The notes beneath the pieces were generated by a model. It did no database searches, was not told the DNA's origin, and worked only from the letters and a program-made list of their open reading frames with translations. A DNA stretch of 64,000 bases. It comes from Calamus simplicifolius (lineage: Eukaryota > Streptophyta > Magnoliopsida > Arecales > Arecaceae). The translations under genes and the position numbers were made by a program. The stretch's first letter is position 1. Each line of letters opens with the position of its first letter. This document shows, piece after piece, positions 57,134 through 64,000 of the stretch. The stretch spans positions 1 through 64,000 of the forward strand of contig UESW01004252.1 of the NCBI GenBank assembly GCA_900491605.1, given 5' to 3'.

Positions 57134-57400
57134 TATGTCGGATATAATTCGTTTCTTCAACTCGATAAGGTCGGAGGTCTCGTTCTCTTCGACTCTTCAA
57201 AGGGAGCTGAGGTCTGGAGCAACAACACTCACAACTCCTTCGTCGCTTCAGCCAGTCTCCGCGACGATGGAAATCTTGTTCTCTTGAATGCGCACAAGGA
57301 TGTCGTCTAGCAGAGCTTTGCTACTCCTTCGGATACTCTTCTTCCAGGCCAGAACCTTACAATTTTTTATCAGCAAAATCCAAATAAGATGGCGGGTTGA
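57134..57400 (+). pseudogene. bulb-type (mannose-binding) lectin domain fragment
   Basis: The plus-strand frame 57134-57400 reads YVGYNSFLQLDKVGGLVLFD, then EVWSNNTHNSF, DDGNLVLLN, and QSFATPSDTLLPGQNL. This is the beta-prism lectin fold of S-domain receptor kinases and related secreted glycoproteins, whose conserved WQSFDxPTDTLLPGQ is clear. The Trp codon before Gln is TAG (57308-57310), a TGG-to-TAG change. The N-terminal part of the domain is replaced by the 22-bp array, and no PAN, transmembrane or kinase part follows. It is a broken fragment, opposite in strand to NLR B. Confidence 0.82.
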
Positions 57401-57629
57401 AGTAGGCTGGAGGGAAAGGGCATTTTCGTCTTCACACCAATGGTGAAAGGCTGAACGACTTTTAATGGATGTACGATCAAAAAGTAACATTATCTCCCTG
57501 CTATTCTGTCCTATCATGTCAGGCCACATGGGATCCATGTGGACCAATAGGAAGGAGCGGTGCAGCCCACGTAGGACTTGCTGCACCGGGGGCGGTGTAC
57601 AGGGTCTTTTCCAATATGAAATCGTTCCA
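57401..57629. other. junction sequence between the lectin fragment and NLR B
   Basis: No domain. The minus-strand NLR frame runs into it after LPEW and becomes unrelated sequence ending at 57248, so the C-terminal half of the NLR is missing here. Confidence 0.6.
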
Positions 57630-59544
57630 AGCCACTCTGGCAATGTAGTCAGGCAGGGAATATTGGCGAGGGAGATGATTCTCAACTTGGCACTGTTGAT
57701 TGCGTCTATCTCCTTCAAGCTTGTGCAATTTGGAGGTGGAGCTCCTCGAGATTTACCGCATTAGAAAACAATTCTGGCAATGACGTCAAGTGATGATTAC
57801 TAGAGAGGTCAAGAAGTCGAAGCCGCTGCACGCTCTCAAAGGCCAGATCTGGAAGTATTGTGATCTGAGTCCCAGTAAGCCGGAGCACTTGGAGGTTCGT
57901 CATTGCTTCCATGGTGGGTAGTAGATCTGCTAGTGCAGTGCAACCATTGAGCAAGACCTCCTCCAGACAAGACATGTCAGAGAACAAAGAGGAAGGTAGG
58001 GATTTTATGTTTGGACATGAGAGGTCGAAGTATCGAAGGTTTCGCTTGTGTGTACCCACATCATCAGGTATGTAGTCCAAATAGGTTCCATTTAGATCCA
58101 GCACCTCTAAATTTTCTAGGGCTTGCAGTGGAGAAGTCAAAAGGGGTGGAGATGGTGATGAGGATGATGAGGCGGAGGGAAGGAGGGCTATGATGGTGTT
58201 AAGGCTATGACAACCTTTTAACGACAACAATCTAAGATTGGTGAGACAGGACAATGAGAAGGGTAGTGATGTCAAAGGAGTGTAGGAGAGATCGAGGACT
58301 CGGAGGAGGGGCATGCTCTGGAACAAATCATCAGGGAAGCTGCGTGCCTGTGAGCAACCCCTAATGATCAAGGTAGTGAGAGTTGGTGAGACTTCTGCTC
58401 TTATCAAACCCATGCCTTGATTGTAGATGAATGAGACCCAGTCATAGTTTTGGCAAATTTCTTCCAGATCATTTTTCTGTTTTTCCCAAATTTCTAGCTT
58501 CTCTGGAGGACTGAACCTCCGAATGATTGGTGCAGAAATAACACCGAGGCTCGAAGAGGAAGGAGAAGCATGGAATCGTAACAAGGATCGAGCGAAGAGC
58601 TCTCTCAGTAGAGCCTTTCCTGTGTCAAATAAGGATGATGATGTTGCATTATCCATCTTCTCTTCCTCTTCAGGTTGGTGCACTCGTGCAGTGATAAGCC
58701 CATCCGCCACCCAAAATCTAACCAAATCTTCTTGATGGAGACCATGGGCCAGACCTTGTTCTTCATCATCACCTACACTTTCAATGGGTGAGCATAGCAG
58801 GCAATATGCTAGGCAATTAAAGATCATGAGAAACAATAATTCATCATCTTCATCATCTCTATGGTCGAGGGTTTTGAGAGAAAGGGAAGAAGCAACATCA
58901 TGAACCACTAGAAAATGCAATAGACGTTCGTCAATCCAATTCACTCGTCCAATCCATGTTAGCTCATGGGTTATCAGGATGAGGTCCTAGCTGGACCTGC
59001 TTTCATTGCAGACGTCACTAGATAGAGTAGAGATCAACCATCTAGTGCCGCTCCACTGGGACGATATTGGTAGGCCCAACCCAGCCCAATAGCTCAACCC
59101 CATGGGATGAGGTAGATGTTCCACGACCAATATTAATACGCCTTGCTAATGGATACAACGCTTGCCACTCCTCCCTCTCTTGCTTGTTCTCGTCCTCGTA
59201 CTCTTCTTCCTCCTCTGCCAATATCATAGGCACGGCATGATCTTTCTCGGCCTGCATTTCAAGCTCATCTGCTATGGCCATCGCCATCTTCACCCAGCTC
59301 ATCCTCTTCTCCTTGTTGCTAATTAATGAAGGGCCTTGTAGTCGTATTACATGATCAAATTGTGCCTCCTCGTCCTCAACCATATACATCAGGGCCTTCT
59401 CCGTGACATTTGTCAATCGTTCCAACAAGGCTTCTCTGTCATCGATCCCTAGGGTCCAAATAATTGTAGCATCTCTAGCTTCCTTTGAGTATATTCACTA
59501 CTTGAGATATTGCTAGCTCCTCTACTCTTTTTATGGAATCCATT
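57630..59544 (-). pseudogene. NLR (NB-LRR) pseudogene B, 3'-truncated
   Basis: Copy of NLR A on the same strand. ATG at 59544 (MDSIKRVEEL). The degenerate P-loop region reads TLGIDDREALLERL. A frameshift lies near 59480. About 26 bp are missing at 59128, which removes the kinase-2 strand and shifts the frame. A TAG (minus; plus-strand 58987-58989) stands where A has Gln. From 58944 to 57715 the frame is open for 409 codons: RNBS-D-like FNCLAYCLLCSP, DLVRFWVADGLI, then about nine LRRs. Compared with A it lacks one two-LRR unit (after HHLTSLPE). A frameshift at 57715 is followed by LRRs up to LPEW, where homology ends near 57635. The C-terminal part of A (4861-6330) has no counterpart. Confidence 0.88.
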
Positions 59545-62500
59545 AGTTCACGGGGTAGAATCTCTTCCTAGCACCGAAGAGAATTAATGCCCAAATAAAT
59601 CCTCTCACACTGTGCACGAGTTCTAAGATGTCAGTTCAAAGTTAATTTTTTTTAATCCAAGAAGTAAAATGCTTGCTTAAAATCTTTTAATTACTAAGCA
59701 TTTTATCTTAACTAAATAGCTAGATGATTCAACATGCATGCTCTATTGCAAGGGGCTGGCGTAATTTTGAGAAACTACGTTTCTATTGATGCTGAATGCC
59801 ATGTTTTAAAGAGAAGTTGGATGAATTCCTTATCATATATCAAAGAAGTGGGAGAAAAGAAATGTTGCATATGATGCCATTTGCTTTTTAAAGTGAAACC
59901 AATAGATTCGTGATGATATTAATGGTTGCTCGAGCATAAACACCTCAAAGATTTGGAAACTATCTCCTTTATTGTCCTTTATCATAATTACTTATGTAAA
60001 ACATTAAAAAAATAGTATGTCATATTTTTAAAATTTATTTTCTTATGTACTAGCAACTGAACTAGGTGTTCTTCTGTTTCTTGATAACAAAAGTAATTGG
60101 CACTCATACAAAGACTAAATGGCACATCATATCCAAGACTAAGTGATTTATGCATTTATTGATAAATTAATACTTTTATAATGTTTAATATTCCTAAGAA
60201 AAGCAATGTAACAAGGTTTATTACATCAAGAGAATATCAACAACTTAAGTATATATATATATAAAAATAACTCCTGAAAAGTGCTTAGGTTTTCACGTCA
60301 ATAAGATAATGATTTGTATATTAAATCTATTTTTATATTTTTATTCAGCTAATTATGGATTTCGAGAGCACCTGTTCTTAGATAATATTGGCATCACAAA
60401 AAACTCATTAAAAATTGATATTTATTTTTATGCTTAATTCAAACTAAATAAACTGTTCATTTATGTTAAAAAAAAAACTTACATCAAGTATATAAAAAAT
60501 TAGATTGTTAATAGTCTTTCCAGCACCATGATGATAAAAACATTTTCTTCAATAAATAGTAAAGCATATTTCCTACTTTGTTCTTCAATAAGCTAAAAAT
60601 ATTATAATCATTAATAAGGAAATCAAGTTATAGGATTTAGAAAAGCTAGTTAACATTTAAAATTAGGATCAAATAATTCAAATATATTAAAATGGATTTT
60701 TCTCTATTGCATGCCACTCTCTACTAACTAATATGACGCTTGATGTTCAACCAATTCAATCATTTATTATTTCTAAATTGCATATATAATAGATTACATG
60801 TCATAAATACATTGAAATATTTCAATGATTACTTCTTTCCATTAAAAAAAGTCAATTCTTTATCTATTTGGTAGTAAGAAAAATTACCCTATTTTATTTT
60901 AAAATATTTTTAAACTTTACTATTTGTAATCATTTAAAATAAATAAATTAAAATTACATATTTTTATATAATATAATTTATCATTTTTGGAAAACATATT
61001 TTTCATGATTATTTTTAGTTATGATGTAATTGAAAAATAATATAGGATGTGGACACATTTGGCTTAAAGAGTTGCATATAAAATTGAAAACCTATCAATA
61101 ATAAAACTACATTAAACATATTTAATATTTATTTTTTAAAATATTTTTATATAAATTTGATTCAACTTTTAGGCCCAAAGGGCAAACCAATGACCTAATG
61201 GCCTAGATCCTAAGTCAAATCTATCTCCAATTCAGGTTTGAAAACTATGAATACAATACTTTCATCTATTTTTTAGATTGTTTATTTTAGTTATATACTT
61301 ATAATTTCATCAAAACAAACCTATACACTCATTAAATATAGTTATTATATGAAGATTATAACATTTAAATGGTCCATCATTTTTTCATTTAGGTAGAAGT
61401 GAACAAATAAATCTACATCATTTTTTTTTAGATATGTCCAATACTTGATATTTTAAAATAATTAAATGATATCAACTAATGCTCACATATATTTTTGTAC
61501 ATTATATATAAATTTTCTATCGATTTGAAAAAAGAATTAATGATTGATGATTATTTCATATTTTATGTTGCAATTTAAGAATTCTTTAGTTTTAGATCCA
61601 TGTGATGACAAAGGATAGTATATAAATAAAAACAAACACATTGGTATATATTTTTTTATACTTTTTATATCTTGAAATATTTTAATATAATCGGACTAAC
61701 TAGTTGATCTAATGATTGAACTAGTGATCTATTTGTATTGCCCCTTTGTGTGGTTGGTCTCTAATATAAATTTACTAATTAGGGCTCAATCTTTTGATCA
61801 CCAAAATATATTTACAATTTTTGGTACTACAAATATACCTAATCTAAAACTTTAATTTATAAATATTTTATTAAAAATCTTTTTGATCATAAAGCTCTGT
61901 ATTAAAAATAAGTGGTATGACCCATCCATTTCAATATATAATTAATAAGACGACTTACAAATTAAAATGATTAATAAATCATATCAAGTTATTATTTTTT
62001 AAAGTATATATGGTATATATTTCAATTACCTTTCAGCCAAGCAACATATAAGAGTAAGCATATTATATTCAATTAAATCTTACTTGTGTTTTGGAACCTA
62101 ATTAGACAATACAAATTGTATGCTATGAATCTTTTTTTTTTCTATATATCAAAAATTCAATCAAGTGAAACCAATAAAATCAAGATAAATTTAACTCTTC
62201 AAAGTTGTGATCCATAAGTTCTCTTACTGTCAACAGAAAACTCCATTTGATCAATAGCTATTAAATCCCAACCAAAGTTCAAGTCTATCAAGGGGCATAT
62301 AGTTGAGTCTCCTTACCAACTCAAATGATTGGATTGGATTTATATAAAAGAATCATGAAGAGATTTTTTTCAAAAATTTACAAAAAATATGTATGTAAGA
62401 AAATATTTAAGCTAACTAATATGTTTTATTATTTTAAATAATAAAATTATTAAATATCAAAGATATATAGTAAAGAAAAACATATATTTCATTTTCTACT

Positions 62501-64000
62501 AAAGAAAAAATAAATTTGATTATTAAAGCTACTTAGAATTATAACCTCATTTTATAATTAAATGAATTATTCATACTTGTATGAATGCCAACCATGCCTC
62601 AATGATTGAGGGGGTATAGATTGATATTTCTTTTTATTTTTTAGAGTGAAATAATTCATTTAAAATTAGGAAATGAGTTTCATGTATAAGAGGTGAAATT
62701 GTTTTATGTTCTGCTAATAATTATGAGAGATAGAATTAAAACCGTCAATCTTGCATACAACTATGGTAAGAAAAGAAAAAGACATGGTACTAAAATTCTA
62801 ATTGATGTGAGATTGAATCTAACACATAAAAGAAAAAAATAAAAAAAAATAGACACAACTTAAAGGTCATAATTTTAAGAGATATTAAGATTATAATAAT
62901 GTTAACATAAGGCAGATCCTTTTAAAACCGCTATGAATTATTATAATGAAAGTTAAAGGCATTATATAGCAATTATAGTATTATATGATATTTTCTTTGA
63001 TTGCTTTTTTTTCATGTAATAAGATATCATATTTCAAACAATAATGCATATGAATTGTAATAATAGTAAATTAGATGGGCATAGAACAACATTAAAATAT
63101 CATATAATGTTCTAGTTATATACTGGAAGATGTCATATTGGGATGATAATTTTTTTTTAATTAAATGTTAGTCACATGTGCGTGGATAGGCACATAGATT
63201 TATATTATAAATATGATGTAATAGGACCGCTAAATCTATTATAGAGGTATTAAATTTAAAACATGATATAAATGTAATGTCATGAATTAAAAAACAAATA
63301 TTTTTATATATTAATATGAGCAAAATATGTGCAAAAGTCATAAATCAGATTTATGATTTCTTAAGATATGCATCAAAAGAACTTAATTGATTAATAGAAA
63401 CATGGTAATAAAGAAAAGAAGAAAATAAAAAAAGAGGTATTCCGCATGATTAGATATCTAAGTTGATGACCCTTCTACTAGTTTATTCAAAATATTTCTT
63501 TTCAATTGTTTGTGCATGAGGTGAAGCTAGATATATCTTTTCTATGACCTGGAATATATAACATGTAAACGGTTTTAAAATATAAATTATACAAAATGTT
63601 AAACAAAGAAGAATTTAAAAGTTAAATAAAAAATATAATATACTAAAATTGATCCACTATGAAGGTTAATAATTTAAAACATGAGATAAATTTAATGTCA
63701 TATTATAATAAAATATATTTAAAAAATATAAGCATAAAATATATAGAATGACATATGCATAATATATAGAGGTTATGAATTAGATATATGATCTCTCATT
63801 ATATGCATTAATCTCAACATAGAAAGAAGCATTATTGATAATGAAAACATAATAATAAAGAAAGGATAAGTTGTACCCTATAGTCTCTAATATATTACAC
63901 AAACTATTTTAAAGTATAAGTTATACAAAGTTTAACTATAGAAGAATTTAACTAAACATACCTCAAGAACCGTGTTTCCAATCGTTGCTAGAAGAACAAG
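59545..64000. other. upstream flank of NLR B, duplicated at 8410-10955
   Basis: AT-rich, no gene. Collinear with the NLR A flank to about 63415, after which homology ends. 60930-62225 is extra in this copy. The last 600 bp (63416-64000) show no feature. Confidence 0.7.
60930..62225. repeat. 1.3-kb insertion/deletion difference between the NLR flanks
   Basis: In copy A, TTTGTAATC (about 9755) continues directly to CTTATTGTCC and TCAATAGCTATTAAATCCC. In copy B these are 1.3 kb apart. The extra sequence is very AT-rich, without coding capacity or terminal inverted repeats that I could see. Either a non-autonomous element inserted in B or A lost it. Confidence 0.55.

Noticed and set aside
1..64000. 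tRNA or rRNA genes
   Set aside because: Read by eye on both strands; no cloverleaf with A/B boxes or rRNA core sequence stood out. A covariance-model scan would be decisive.

Overview
This window looks like plant nuclear DNA. It has AT-rich intergenic sequence, GC-rich Ty3/gypsy LTR retrotransposons of the Tat type (two RNase H domains, antisense extra gene, tandem arrays behind pol), and two decayed copies of a plant NLR (NB-LRR) resistance-type gene. A monocot, perhaps a palm, fits the NLR type and the retrotransposon style, but that is inference. I see no gene that is certainly functional.

Layout. 808-2015: 5' end of a truncated minus-strand gypsy element (E0: LTR plus gag start). 4861-8409: NLR pseudogene A, minus strand. 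8410-15656: AT-rich DNA, itself locally duplicated. 15662-27735: complete element E1, plus strand, with TSD ATATA and two LTRs that differ at about 2% of sites by eye. 28738-37258: element E2, minus strand, TSD AGTTT, with most of pol missing. 38395-50465: element E3, minus strand, TSD C/TAGAC, gag-pol domains recognisable but broken. 50466-53467: a 1.3-kb tandem duplication whose second copy is an empty-site version of the E3 target. 56849-57400: a 22-bp minisatellite abutting a bulb-lectin-domain fragment. About 57630-59544: NLR pseudogene B, minus strand. 59545-64000: AT-rich flank homologous to that of NLR A.

How the parts relate. NLR A and B, with their upstream flanks (8410-10955 and 59545-63415) and a distal block (2145-2378 and 51760-51990), are copies of one old segmental duplication. 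E1, E2 and E3 all lie between the copies, so much of the present distance between them is retrotransposon DNA. Both NLR copies share a nucleotide-binding region without a recognisable P-loop lysine, so that change predates the duplication.

The most interesting signal is in the retrotransposons. E1 and E3 carry, between pol and the 3' LTR, a separate gene on the strand opposite gag-pol, and E2 keeps a shortened remnant. It has a TATA-like box about 120-150 bp upstream of its start, a phase-1 GT-AG intron at the same codon in E1 and E3, a basic second exon, a shared acidic/proline motif and a coiled-coil 3' part; E2 and E3 also have an AATAAA signal. In each element a different tandem array sits between pol and this antisense gene.
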